Source: Pithys albifrons albifrons
Lineage: Eukaryota > Chordata > Aves > Passeriformes > Thamnophilidae
Direction of reading: 5' to 3'
Length of the DNA stretch: 64,000 nt
Assembly (NCBI RefSeq): GCF_047495875.1
Contig: NC_092467.1
Location: 29,853,066-29,917,065 of the forward strand
Below are positions 33,300-45,420 of this stretch, in pieces. The notes beneath the pieces were generated by a model. The model saw only the letters and a program-made list of their open reading frames with translations. It searched no databases and had not been told where the DNA came from. Positions within the stretch are counted from its first letter, which is position 1. Every line of letters begins with the position of its first letter. A program made the position numbers and the translations under genes.

Positions 33300-34410
33300 A
33301 TTAACTTTCCATGCTGGAAGTGTGGCTGCCCCGAAAGGGCAAGGAGTGTTGGGAACTGCAGATGGCATCCCGGAGCTCGGCGAGGAACAGGGAGCAGCTC
33401 CCGTTCCCTGGAGGGATGTTCGCACTGTGTCTGCACCCAGACCTGGGAGACGCCAGGGGAGCGGCAGGACCCATCATCGGCTTGTGAGCCGTACGTGATG
33501 CAACTGCGAGAAGGGGAAGGGAAACGTGAAACAACACGAGAGAAGTACCAATTAAAGCACCAATGTGGAGGCTTTGTATCTCCAAAGAACCTGCTCGGGG
33601 TTTGCCGGGGTTATCTGCAAGGAGACTCCCTGCCAGAAGGATCCAGCCAGGCAGAGCTGAAACACGGATTTTTTTATTTTTTTTCCCCACTTTTAGGTTC
33701 CAAGGGAATAGTGCAGGCGGGGAGGGATGTTGCTGAAATGCAGCTCCGTAATGGAAACCTGGATGAAAGGGTGGCTGCATCCTTATCACCCCTCTGCCAC
33801 TCAGCACAGGCGCTCCCAGCCCGAGCACGCGCCCCAGACGGTGGCGGAGTTTGTGTTAGTTCAGCCATGTGTTGCTATTCTGATAAAGGACAAACTGACT
33901 CACCGTTAGAAGCCAACAACAGCCTCAGAAAATGTTCTGTTAAGCACGTTTTTCGTTTAAAAAAAACCCCACACATTTGATGCGTTTTGAAATGATGAAG
34001 GAAAAAAAAAAGCCGGAATGTTCAGCTGTGTTTTGAATTGCAGAGTGCACACTCCACCTGGAAAGAATCCGTGCTCTGCTGAAGTCATTCATGTAGACAC
34101 TTAAATTATTTTTATTCTTTGTCAGTGGTAAAATGCTATTTAACATTTTATCTCTTTTGTTCGCAGTGCTTGTTGTGGAAAACAAACGTCTTTCCCCGGG
34201 GTGTGCAGCATCAAACAGCTCCTGGAGCAGGGAACGTTTCTGCAGTTGTGCCGAGCAGGGTCAGCTGCAGTTTGACTCAGAAGCAACTTGTGCATCACCA
34301 GGGTCAGAGATCACATCAGTGGAAAGAATAGCACATAAGAAAGAACCAACAAGGACAAAGGAAAAAATATGGGAACAGTTCCCCACGTGGTGGGAATGAA
34401 CTAATGGTAA
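33300..34410 (+). other. GC-richer unique block, possible exons
   Basis: CpGs are denser here than elsewhere in the window. Acceptor-like tracts end at about 33697 (a T-rich run, then CCCCACTTTTAG) and 34166 (TCTCTTTTGTTCGCAG). A donor-like ATG|GTAAGG lies at 34404-34412, outlining a possible 240-base exon at 34167-34406. A 236-codon plus frame covers 33270-33980, but it crosses the first acceptor tract and has no recognised domain. A non-coding transcript or a small promoter is possible; evidence is weak. Confidence 0.25.
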
Positions 34411-35561
34411 GGAAAGGGCAATTACACCCCTGAAGTAAAGCTGCTTCTAAATCAAAGTGGCACAGCACAGGGTATTGTTACAGACTCACGGCACGGGCGA
34501 AAAGAGCAACACAATAAATAAAACCAAAATCCCATACCCTGCCTGCTTGTTCTCCAAATTGAAGCATCTCAAATATTACAGCAATATTTTCTGTATTTCA
34601 TTACAGAGTCTGCATTTGCCACTTACACACTTTAGCATGAAGGGCATAAGCGACTGTAGTAAGTCATTGGGAGGGAATGTGGCTCAAGAACGGGGTGCAA
34701 CCAAAACCTCAGCACAGGCACATCAAAGCACTGCTGCTCCAAAGGGGAAAGCAAGAGAAACTGAGCCTCAAAAACCCTAAGGATTCTTACACACCCCTGC
34801 CATTTGTGACAGTGGAATACTGGGGAAAATAAAAAATATGGAATTATTATCACCTTTTAGAGAGTCTTAAGGAACTAAACAGGCAGATCAAAGCACAGCT
34901 GATTTATGAGCAAATCCCACCTATTCTTTTAAGAGCTTTCCAAAATTGCCACTGTATATTGGGGCTTTAAAAACAATGGATGAAAAAGTAGAGGTGCAAG
35001 GGATTTCATTCTGCACATAAAATAATCTCTGAGTGGAGCACATTAATGTTCCTTTGAGGGGCTCTATAAAAGCCCCTACACTAGAGAGATAAAGAAATAT
35101 ATTGAAATGGGTAAAACTAATCCACAGAGCTAAAAGACACAACAAAATGTCTAAATACCTGCTCTGCAAGTTCTTTTGGGGTCCATCATAAAACCTGGGG
35201 TCATTCATAATGAGATATAAAGAATAATGAGGAGAGGGCACTTCAGTCCTTTTGCAATGCCCCTTCATGCCTTTGGAATGCCCTGGTTTGTAAGGAGCAC
35301 ATCCTGCTCCACTCAGACAAACAAGATACAAGATCATGTGTCTCCAGGGATGGAAAGAGGAGAAAATCCTCACAAAGAACAAACACGTCCACTCTTATGT
35401 CCAGCACTGTCATAATTAATGACAGCAAAAAGCCTGAAGGGATAGAAACCCCTGGGCCTCAGGGGGGAGGTCAGTCTCTAAGTACTATAGATCCAAAGAG
35501 ACCACACAGGGAATCACATTATATTCCATATCTCCCTCCTGCATGGCTCTTGGAGTTTTTC
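34411..35561. other. Unique DNA, no gene seen
   Basis: AT-rich unique sequence. A minus-strand 153-codon frame (34921-35382) shows no recognised domain. Confidence 0.5.
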
Positions 35562-35645
35562 CACCAAAAGACTGTAATGAATATTGTCAGGGACAAGATA
35601 CTGGAATAGATGGACCTCAGGTCTCACTTGATTCCTGTGCCTGCA
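35562..35645 (+). mobile_element. Possible old CR1-type tail
   Basis: GACAAGATACTGGAATAGAT followed by GGACCTCAGGTCTCACTTG resembles the 3' region of older CR1 families, typically 'ggatactggactagatggaccattggtctga'. No octamer tail is left. Confidence 0.45.
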
Positions 35646-36436
35646 TTGTCATTAGAAGACAAGCTGTCACAGGCATCTAAATGATGATGGAGCCCCTAAA
35701 GATGAAAGGGCAGAAACCCCAGGAGTGATCAGGAGGCAGTTCAATCAGCATCTCCTCCTCCTCCCCTCCCTTTCCAAGCACAGCTCAAACACTTTGCATG
35801 GCTTCTTAGTTCTACAGGACAGGACCCCAACTCCACCCCCAGGGAAAAGAAAACCAGGTTTGGGTACTGTGTATTTCACTTTAATAACTATTTTTCCCTA
35901 GAAGTTTAATAGAAAGCTCTGGAAATACAACTAATTCTCCCTCCCTAGTGCCTTGTTCATCTCAGCTACCTTCCAGGAGAGACCACCTGGCCCACCATGT
36001 GGAAATGAGAAAAGAAACCACAGAGTCAACCCCCCTGGCTGGTAACAGAGGATATTTATTACACTTGTCCACAGTCTTCAAGGAATTGGTGTGTTTGTGC
36101 ATAATTTAGTAGGTAGTTGCAGGAGTTCATTGTTTGAGGCTGAACATCTACTTTAATGGTTATAGATACACTCTGAGTTTTCAATCTGCTGCTCTGTTTC
36201 CGAGGGGGAAAACAATGTAAATAGCTACAGGGAAACCAGGATATAAATAATGGGGCACAGGGTGGGATTTGGAGTTAGTTCCCACTGAAAGCTCCCACCT
36301 TATACCCCTGGTCACTACCTGGAGCAAGGAGGGTGTGCTCCTGCCATGGCCACATTCCTGGGATCCCTGGAGACTCGGCTGCATCCAGAGCCCCTTGGAA
36401 AACACACAAACCCCTCCTGTGTCTCCTCACCACTGA
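35646..36436. other. Unique DNA, no gene seen
   Basis: Unique sequence with a pyrimidine-rich patch at 35740-35780. No recognised feature. Confidence 0.5.
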
Positions 36437-36546
36437 CAAGGTTGGATGGGGCCCTGAGTAACCTGATCTAGTGTGTGGCATCCCTGCCCACGGCAGGGGG
36501 TTGGAATGAGATGATCTTGAATGTCCCCAACGGTTCTGTGATAAAA
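36437..36546 (+). mobile_element. Short CR1 LINE 3'-end fragment
   Basis: Sense CR1: AAGGTTGGATGGGGCCCTGA, GTAACCTGATCTAGTGTG, CATCCCTGCCCACGGCAG, GGGGTTGGAATGAGATGATC and TTGAATGTCCCCAACGGTTC, ending in TGTGAT. It is 5'-truncated to the last 110 bases. Confidence 0.9.
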
Positions 36547-39500
36547 GAAACAACACTGGAAACCAGGAGGTGAATGTGCCACTGTGACAGTGTCAGGAGG
36601 GTCTCCTCTCCTCCCTCCCTCCCAAAATCAAAGCCCAAGTCTGAAAAGTCACCACCTGATCTTATGATGATGGAGGATGTGGCTGGGAAGTGCCAGAAGC
36701 TGAAGGACAGGAGTGAGAGGACCTCAGCCACCGAGGGATGCCAAGGTGAGGAACGCGCTGCCGGCGCTTGGTTTCCAGGAACAGTTTCAGGAAAGCCCAA
36801 GTTTAGTATTAAACACCTCAGCCCTTCTAGAAAGTGCTCATTAACTCACTGTGGCTGTTTGGTGCATCCTCAAATTGCTACCTTTAAAAACCTGCAGAAA
36901 ACTTCAGCGACAGTGAGGCTGAAGAGCAAATATTCACTGGTGTCTTAAAATGAAATCTAAGGTAGGGCAATGAGCGGAGGAACAGTTGGTGAACAGTTGG
37001 TGAATGGATATTTTTATGCAAGGAATGCCTGAAGGAAAGAGAAGGAAAAAAACCGTGTAGGAAGAAGCAGCAATTAATATGCTCCTTCCCCCCCCTTACA
37101 CTTATTTTGATTTAAAAGTCTATTCTTTCAGTACCACAGATTAAGGTCACTCTACAATTTACCCTGGAAAAGAAAGTGGTCGCAGGGGCGGAATCACAAA
37201 ATGAAAGAGCCTATGAGAGAGTTTTTAATTATTCAGAAATGATCCCAAAGATATTCTGAATTAATTTTCACGTTTTTGCATTTGTACATTCACGAGTGTG
37301 TGCTTGGATGTCACTCAGTTCACTGGGAAATGGCACACGGCCTTGAGACCAGTTCCCTCCTTAATGCCACCCTTGATTGGGAAGGGCACCAACTGCAACA
37401 ACATCCTGCCAAAAACATTAAACACCCCAAGGTTGCATGTGAGCTGCTCTCACCAAAGAGCCTTGACTTTCCCAGAAATATAAGCAACAACAAACTTGTG
37501 ATGCCAAAGAGCTATTTAAATAAAGACACAAAGTTAAAATAATTTAATAAAACACTCTCCATCCCAATTCCCTCTTGCATCCAGCTAATTCGAGGGCACA
37601 GGCTGTGGGGTTGGCATCTCTTTTAGCTTCCTGGGGGCTGCGAGGAACCATCAGAGATCACACACAGAGCCCCAGGAGGTAGCAGGTACCCCAGGGGAGT
37701 GTGGGGAGGAGCTGGACCAGCCCATCCCAGCAGGATTTATCCTGGGGGGATGTGTTGGTTTCCAGCAAGGATGAGGAGAGAAATCTTCACCCCCCCCAAT
37801 GTTTTATAAACAAGGAATCAATACAACCTCAAGGAACTTGCAGATGTGTGTGAGATGGGACAGTTTTGGGGGTGATTACCTAAAACTTGGCTTTAGTGAG
37901 AAATATCATGTACACAAGGCTGTGGAGGGCAGCTGCAGAGTTTAACAGTTCTTTATTGAAAACATGATCCTGTGATCAGTCTGCAAATTCTTAATTATTA
38001 TTTTTTTCACCTATCACCATTTCTAAGGGAAGTTCCAGTTCTGAGATGTACATTTTCACACCTGGAACAGAGATGAGTAGATGGGGGGAAAAAAGGAGAG
38101 CAGAATAATCAAGTAGAGATCACAGGCAAAACTCTTTAAGAGACTCTGCAAGAGCAGGACAAACATTGGCATCAAATATTTATGGCAGTTATTCAATCAA
38201 GGTCCATGAGCTCCTGTGCAGGTTTCATTCCCTTTTTTATTTACTCCTTGCAGAAATTCCCTGCATGGGCAAGGGTTAGCATGACTGGATCTTCATGCAG
38301 AATATGTACACGGGGTGCAAGCAGTAAGTTCTCATATTTGTGAGGGACTGGACACTGGTGAAGTCACAGGGAATGGTGCTGTGACTTTCAGACACACTGA
38401 GATTTGCCTCCAGGTGTCTTCTAGCTGATTTCAAAGCAAGGACAATCAATTCTGCTGGCGACAGTAATAGCAAAGTATTCCTAATCTTTCATAGAATTAG
38501 ACAGTTTCTGAAACAAAATCCATTTTCCAAGTTACATTGAATAACATGAACACTTAAAGCAACTCCAGGCTGAGGAGAAATTCTATATAGTGACTGTTTG
38601 TTTGGACAAAGTTAGTGGAATACTGCCAAAAAACCAGGGAAGGCTCTTCCTGGACCTGTTCTACACACACAGACACACTAATGCACTCATTTTTTTAGTT
38701 TGACTTTTTTCCTGTTCTGACTTGTGTGAGGACATTCCTGTCCATATCTGAACTTAAAATGACAGCAAACTGCAGGGCAGTAATTCAGAGAGCTGCCTGT
38801 GGCTCCTCCTGCAGGCCCCAGCTGAGGGTCCTCCATGTGCCCATCTCTTGCAGACCCAAGTGCTCAGTCCCCAAGTCCACACACACTCATTGACTCCGTG
38901 AAATGCTGCAGATGCAGATCCAATATTTGCAATTTAACGTTTCAGGGTATGGTTTCTGAACACACATATAGATTGCAGTGCCACATGTAGCCCTGCACAC
39001 AGGCAGGGATCTCCAGGTGCATTTCCCTCACACCCTGTCATTAAGAGCTGCATTGACAGCAAACAAGTTACAGATCTTTTTTTTAACAACATATAATTTT
39101 GCTGTTGTTTGCACGTTTTCTCCAAGACATATTGGACACCATTTGCTTTTCATTACAAAAAACGTGCTGACAACAAAATCACATATTCCTGACACACAAA
39201 AGAAAGAAGGCACAGCTACCATTTTTGGGGCAGGGGAGCTGTTCCATGGGAAACTTGATCCACCATTGCCCAGGGATGCAGAGTTTGCCTGGCACACACA
39301 GAACACACAGCACGTGCATCTCTCTCCACACAATGGATGGGTTTGAGGCTTCCCAAACCCCTGTCCTTTTTATTCATATTACAGTGTATTGATGTATTAT
39401 TTTCAATTATCTGAAGATAATTAGATCTGGATATCCAAGGGTAGCCAGATGCAAACACGCCTGAAGATTTATGCAGTTGGCTGCTACATTTCCAAGTGTG

Positions 39501-41100
39501 TTTGTACCTCTAAAGGCTGTAAGGCAGCACTGCAGAGGAGCTCCACAGCCAGGTTAATTCATCACACAAACAGCAATGCAACACCCAGCCTAAAGCCAGA
39601 GCTCAGCTCTGATCCTTCACGTTCAAGGTACACCTAAATCCAAGCTCTGCAGATAGCCCTAAATCCAAGATGGGTGTAAGAGCCTTTGGAGGAGCCAGAG
39701 CCACTATGAAATGGTGAGCTGAGATTCAGAGCTCAAGGGGGAATTTTACACCATCTGCTCTCCCTCTCACCGGAATTCAGTTTGTACACTCCCAGTGGAT
39801 ACCCATGTACTGCTCTGCTGGGCCACAGTTACAGCCTCCCAGCTGGACTGGGACCTGGTGCTGGGGGCCTGTCAGAGAAAGGAGAGAAGCTGAGAAAAGA
39901 AGGGAAGCCAAGAGAAGTCCATATCTGTTTATCTGGCAAGTCATATCTTGAGGATACCCCAGTATCTCCCCATAAACCCCCCAGCACATACTGGAAGGCA
40001 GAACCAGAACTCTGGCTCAGTAGTCTGTGACTTTACACCCATTTTTGGGTGAATTGAACTCCACATCCCACATATTTGCTTCACTCATAGACTTTAGGCT
40101 TACAATGCTCCATGCAAGGAGATCAAATCCCAGTAGCTCAGGACACACCTCACGGTCTGAACCCTCATCTGGATGCCCAGCACTGAAAACAACAGACTGT
40201 TCTGTCCAGCCTCTTTCTTTCACAGTTTCCAGGCAGGAAGATTTTCAAAAATCAGATGGGACTACAGAAGGAAATATGGTGATGTTGACCAAAAAGGTGG
40301 AACAGCAGAAAAAAAACTCCCAAAAGAGCACCAGGTCCCCAGGCTGGAGGACTTCCCAGCTCTCCAGCAGCTGAATGTGGCCTATTGCATGTGTGAGTGC
40401 AGCAGCATTTCCAACTGCAAAGCAGGATGAGAGAGAACAGGAAAGCAGAATAAAAGTAGCAGGAGGACAATTTTCTTCCTCTGCCCATTTTTAATCATCA
40501 TTTCTATAAAAAGCCCTCAAAAAGAGTAAGACTGTTAAAGCCAAATTGAGTCACTGGAATTTATTGAGGAAGGGAAAGCCAGACCCAGCTCCTGTTCTGT
40601 CCACGAGCTGTATTTCTTTATTATTACTAAAAAGCCACACTGATCTCTCTGGAGCTGGACTGCCAATAAGAACATACTCGGTCTAAAATATCCTTTTTAC
40701 TCTGATGTGGCCTCTCCCCCTCTCTGAGTTGCCTCTGCCTGTCCTTTGCCAGCTGGTTGGCAGTTAGTGCAGCTGGAGCAGAGCCCAGGGATCAGGCAGG
40801 ATAATAATCAGTGCTCAGGGAAGCATGTGTGGAACACACAGTGACACTGAGCACTGGGCCCAGCACACTCCGACCCACAGGATGCCAATGAAGCTGCACA
40901 TCAGAAACAACCATGGTTAAGCACTAGAAAAATGTGTTAACATTAGGCAGTGGTGAGAGTGGGGTGTGCAGAGTAAGGAGAGCCCACCACACCCAGTGCT
41001 GGGGAGGCAGCTGTGAGTGCCTGCTGGGCACCACAGGCTGGGCACAGCCCCGGGGTCACGGTGTGGGGCTGGCACAGCCCCTCAGCACAGACAGGACAGA
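36547..41100. other. Long unique stretch, no gene seen
   Basis: Repeat-poor unique DNA. Noticed: a small GC patch at 36735-36775, a short tandem GAACAGTTGGT duplication near 36981, a CpG-retaining AT-rich patch at 37170-37310, and C-runs near 37087 and 37790. All open frames are under 125 codons and unremarkable. From about 40930 the GC content rises into the 30-bp minisatellite. Confidence 0.5.
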
Positions 41101-41271
41101 CCCATTTCAACAAAGCACAGAAAGGAAAGACCCATTCCAACAAAGCACAGAAAGGACAGACTCATTTCAACAAAGCTCAGAAAGGAAAGACCCATTTCAA
41201 CAAAGCAGAGAAAGGACAGACCCATTTCAACAAAGCACAGAAAGGAAAGACCCATTTCAACAAAGCACAAG
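41101..41271. repeat. Minisatellite, 30-bp unit, about 6 copies
   Basis: The unit is CCCATTTCAACAAAGCACAG followed by AAAGGAAAGA. Successive units alternate strictly between endings GGAAAGA and GGACAGA, so the true higher-order period is 60 bp. The length is a multiple of three without stops, and a 251-codon plus frame (41013-41768) reads it as the decapeptide THFNKAQKGK/Q. The rest of that frame has no recognised domain and its neighbourhood is GC-rich, so I treat it as chance. Confidence 0.95.
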
Positions 41272-41280
41272 AGTCAAGTG

Positions 41281-44200
41281 ACATTAAAGGGCACAGCCAT
41301 GAACCTGCTGAGGCCAGTGAGGCTCAGGGATCACCATCCCAGCACGGAGCTCCCAGCTCCACTCCCTGCACTGGGAACAGCACAGCCTCACTCACAGCTG
41401 CAGCTCCAGCAGGTCTGTGTGCAAACCCAGAGTGTTTGATAGCACAGAGGGAAATTCTGGAGAAAGTCAGGCCAAGCCTGTGCCCCACCAGTGCCCCTGT
41501 GCAGCCAATGTGCTGGGTGGCACAGCACAGGCTCCACCTGCAGCCACAGCAATGCCAAGGGCTCACCTTGTCCAACCTGGTGCCTGATGGGGGAACCACA
41601 CATGGTGCTTCCTTTGGACACCCACACTCCCCTCCATCCCAGAGGCAGCCTGGCCTTCCCCTGCCCTGTGCCAGGCTGGTGCAGCAACAGCTTGGCTGTC
41701 CCACCCCTCTCCTTTACTCTCTGCTCAGCAGAACTGCAGCAATGAGGGTTGGTCATTCCATACACTGAGCCTCCTGCATGTTCAGTGATTTCAGCATCTC
41801 CATGCCTGGATAAAGGCACATTTATCCTGAGTGGATTCCAGCAACCACCACTCATGCTGAGCAAATGGACGAGCAGCACAGCAGCATCCCTGAGGAAGGA
41901 GCCAGGAACAGGCTGGCTCATGGATTTGAAAGGCTGGCTCAGAATTCAGCCATCATTTGAGAATCCTATTATTTTTTTTCTTTCTGTAAAATTAAAAGTC
42001 ATTAAGCTGATTTCATTGTAATGTCTCTTGACTCTTGTGCTTTGCTGAAATGAGTATTTCCCTCCTGTGCATTATGTATCCTCTCAAAACCAGCTGCACA
42101 GCCACTGCCTCAGAGCAGGTCTGAGGGCTCAGGGCTAACAAAATCCCTGGAAATGTGGGTTTAACACTGCTGGTCAGGGCAGGGATCACACAAACTATCA
42201 GCAGCAGGTTTGCAGAGCAACACGTGAGTACAGATGCAATTAATTGGGATGATTTTCAAAAAGCAAAAAAAATAAAGCAGCAGAAATAAAGTAACTTTTC
42301 CCCACTGAACTAATGTGGCAATTGGTGTCCAAGAAGTGCAAGCCCAGGACCTGCTCCAAGGGTCCCACAGGAGGCTGGTTAGCTACAGAGGAGGCACAAT
42401 TATCAAAAAGCCAGAACACAGAGAAAAAGGCTTCTGATTCTGCAGGAGACAGCAATCTCTTACTGGCCTGGGATAAAATGGAGTTTTTATTCAGGTAAAG
42501 CTCTCATTAAAATCTGGGAGAGTACTGAGTAAGTAAAAATAAGAACCTCAGGGTCCAGCCTTTCCCATCTTACTCTTAGACAGAGAGAACAAGTTTTTGC
42601 CCAGGGAGCAGCTTCCCTGCTCTGCTCCATGATCTCCCGTGAGCTCAGAGGAAAGTCAAAACAGCTCATGATGTTTAAATCAGAGCACAAGTTGATTTAC
42701 TGTGGCAGAACAGCACGGTGTGTAGGTTTGCTCCAGGATTCTTTCTTGCTCCACTCCTGTCTTCACTTCTCCTTGGAGCACAGGAAACACACGCCACAAT
42801 CTGAATATTTATGGCATGCTGTGGAAGAGCAGAAGCCCCTCTTCTGTCCCCATCTCATTACAGGGGTTTGCAGTTTGGGAAAGGTTTCCTGCCCAGGACC
42901 AACCCCAGGGTGGCGTTTCTGCTCTGCTGTTAACCCACACTAAGACAGCAGAGGGTTTCCAATCTTCCAGCAGCCTCTCCCAAACCAGAGCCCATGTAAA
43001 AGAGTTCAGCTAGCCACTCTCCTTCATCTGAGGGGAAAGCTTGCCTTAGGCACAAACAAAGCTTCAAATTGATTTAATTTAAAATTTCAAACTTCTGTAT
43101 GCTGCTCAGCTTCCGACTGCCATCTGCTTTTTCTGCTTGCCGTGACAGAGAGCACATTTTGGAGTATGTTTGTTCAAGCAAGTCCATCAGCACAATATTA
43201 ATTTTCAGTATTTAGGAGTTCTGGATGCTTTAAAAAGGCACAAGTTATAAATCTGATCAGAAATTACCAACAAAAACATCATAGCTCATTCAGCCAGCTT
43301 TAAAAACTGCATCTTCTCAGCCTGAGGCTCCAGACTCTGTTATCTCCTCAAACTGCCCCTCCTGTTTGGTTGTGCTGCACCAAACACAAAGGTCCCTCAT
43401 GATCTTAAATCAGGACCTTTCATATCAGCCACAATATGAGTCTTCAACAAGCAGAACCCAAATGTATTTTGCCTATATCAGGTGAAGATCCCTCTGCTCA
43501 GACATCCCAAGAGAACTGAGGCAGCACAGGAGCAGGGCAGTGAAACAGCCTTTACAGCAAGAATCCAGTTTGTCTCAAATCAGACCTGTCCTCAGATCCC
43601 ACTCCTGGCATTCCCAGGCTCCCTCCCCCCCTCCTTTCTTTTTTTAATTTTAAAGTTTCCTGTATAAAATTGATTTTCCAAAGGGTGTGACTTGGGACCT
43701 CTCCACCAAGTCAATCCACTTTTCCCAACTGCTTAACTGATGTGTTGCATTGTGCCAAGGCAAGAATGAGGAGAGCTCTTCTTCCACTTGCAAATGCACT
43801 AAAATTAAGTTCTTCACTAGGCTTTGTGCTTAAAATATGGATCTGTTGCATCCTTCCAGAACACCCTCCTTCCAACAAACACGTTTGTACAGACAGGCAT
43901 ATGTCATAAACATTCCCATAAAATGAACTTTGGAGGGAACTGCAGCTTGTGCCTGGCCCTGCTGAGAAGGCAGAGACATTCCAAGTCATGGCTAAAACTG
44001 GAAAACCCCATTAATAGGCTGGAGAAGTGAAGCAGCTCAGCCATGATGGACTCGTGGGTGCAGCCCTGGGTTCACCAAGACCACTCTGTCAGAACCACAT
44101 CACTGCCCTGGAGACTGGAGTTCAGTCCCAGTTTGCTTTGCATGAGGAACTGCACAGCAATTTTAACTCTGAGATGACAAACAAACCTGCCCCTGTCCAC

Positions 44201-44340
44201 AGTGGTGATGTACAACTCGAGTGCTCCTTCCAGGTCTCTCCCAGCTGTGTTTCCCACCTGGACTCTGCTTATTCCCTCTGGCAGCCTGGCACCCCTGGGG
44301 GATTCCCTGGTGCCCCTCTGACCAATCTGATTTCTCTGCA
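41281..44340. other. Unique DNA, no gene seen
   Basis: GC-richer at 41290-41760, where the right part of a 251-codon frame lies. AT-rich after 41940. A patch at 43060-43310 (unique, AT-rich, with spaced homeodomain-like cores) might be conserved. No recognised exon or transposon. Confidence 0.45.
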
Positions 44341-45420
44341 GCAGCAAACCAACCACCCCTGCAGCAAACCAACCACCCCTGCAGCAAACCAACCACCCCA
44401 GCAGCAAACCAACCACCCCTGCAGCAAACCAACCACCCCTGCAGCAAACCAACCACCCCTGCAGCAAACCAACCACCCCTGGAGCAAACCAACCACCCCT
44501 GCAGCAAACCAACCACCCCTGCAGCAAACCAACCACCCCAGCAGCAAACCAACCACCCCTGCAGCAAACCAACCACCCCAGCAACAAACCAACCACCCCT
44601 GGAGCAAACCAACCACCCCTTCAGCAAACCAGCCACCCCAGCAACAAACCAACCACCCCTTCAGCAAACCAACCACCCCAGCAACAAACCAACCACCCCT
44701 TCAGCAAACCAACCACCCCTTCAGCAAACCAACCACCCCAGCAACAAACCAACCGCCCCTTCAGCAAACCAACCACCCCTGGAGCAAACCAACCACCCCT
44801 GGAGCAAACCAACCGCCCCTTCAGCAAACCAACCACCCCAGCAGCAAACCAACCACCCCAAAAGCAATCCAACCACCCCAGCAATAAACCAACCACCCCT
44901 GGAGCAAACCAAGCACCCCAGCAACAAACCAACCACCCCTTCAGCAAACCAACCACCCCTGGAGCAAACCAACCACCCCAGCAGCAAACCAGCCACCCCT
45001 GGAGCAAACCAACCACCCCAGCAACAAACCAACCACCCCTTCAGCAAACCGACCACCTCAGCAACAAACCAACCACCCCTGCAGCAAACCAACCACCCCT
45101 GGAGCAAACCAACCGTCCCAGCAGCAAACCAACCACCCCTGGAGCAAACCAACCACCCCTGGAGCAAACCAACCACTCCAGCAGCAAACCAACGACTCCA
45201 GAAGCAAACCAATCACCCCAGAAGCAAACCAATCACCCCAGCAGCAAACCAACCACCCCAGGAGCAAACCAACCACCTCAGCAGCAAACCAGCCACCCCT
45301 GGAGCAAACCAACCACCCCAGCAGCAAACCAACCACTCTGGCAGCAAACCAACCACCCCTTCAGCAAACCAACCACCCCTGGAGCAAACCAACCACCCCA
45401 GCAACAAACCAACCACCCCA
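44341..45420. repeat. Minisatellite, 20-bp unit, 54 copies
   Basis: The unit is GCAGCAAACCAACCACCCCT. Exactly 1,080 bp, or 54 units, run without a single insertion or deletion. Only substitutions distinguish them: prefixes GCAGC, GGAGC, TCAGC, GCAAC, GAAGC, AAAGC and last base T or A. The combination GCAAC...T followed by TCAGC recurs from the middle onward. Because 20 is not a multiple of three and no unit holds a stop, all frames on both strands stay open. This yields spurious proteins of up to 403 codons (44221-45432) with a 20-residue cycle. Confidence 0.98.

Noticed and set aside
33270..33980. 236-codon plus-strand frame as a gene
   Set aside because: No recognisable domain. It crosses a T-rich acceptor-like tract and overlaps a 175-codon minus-strand frame, typical of chance in GC-rich DNA.
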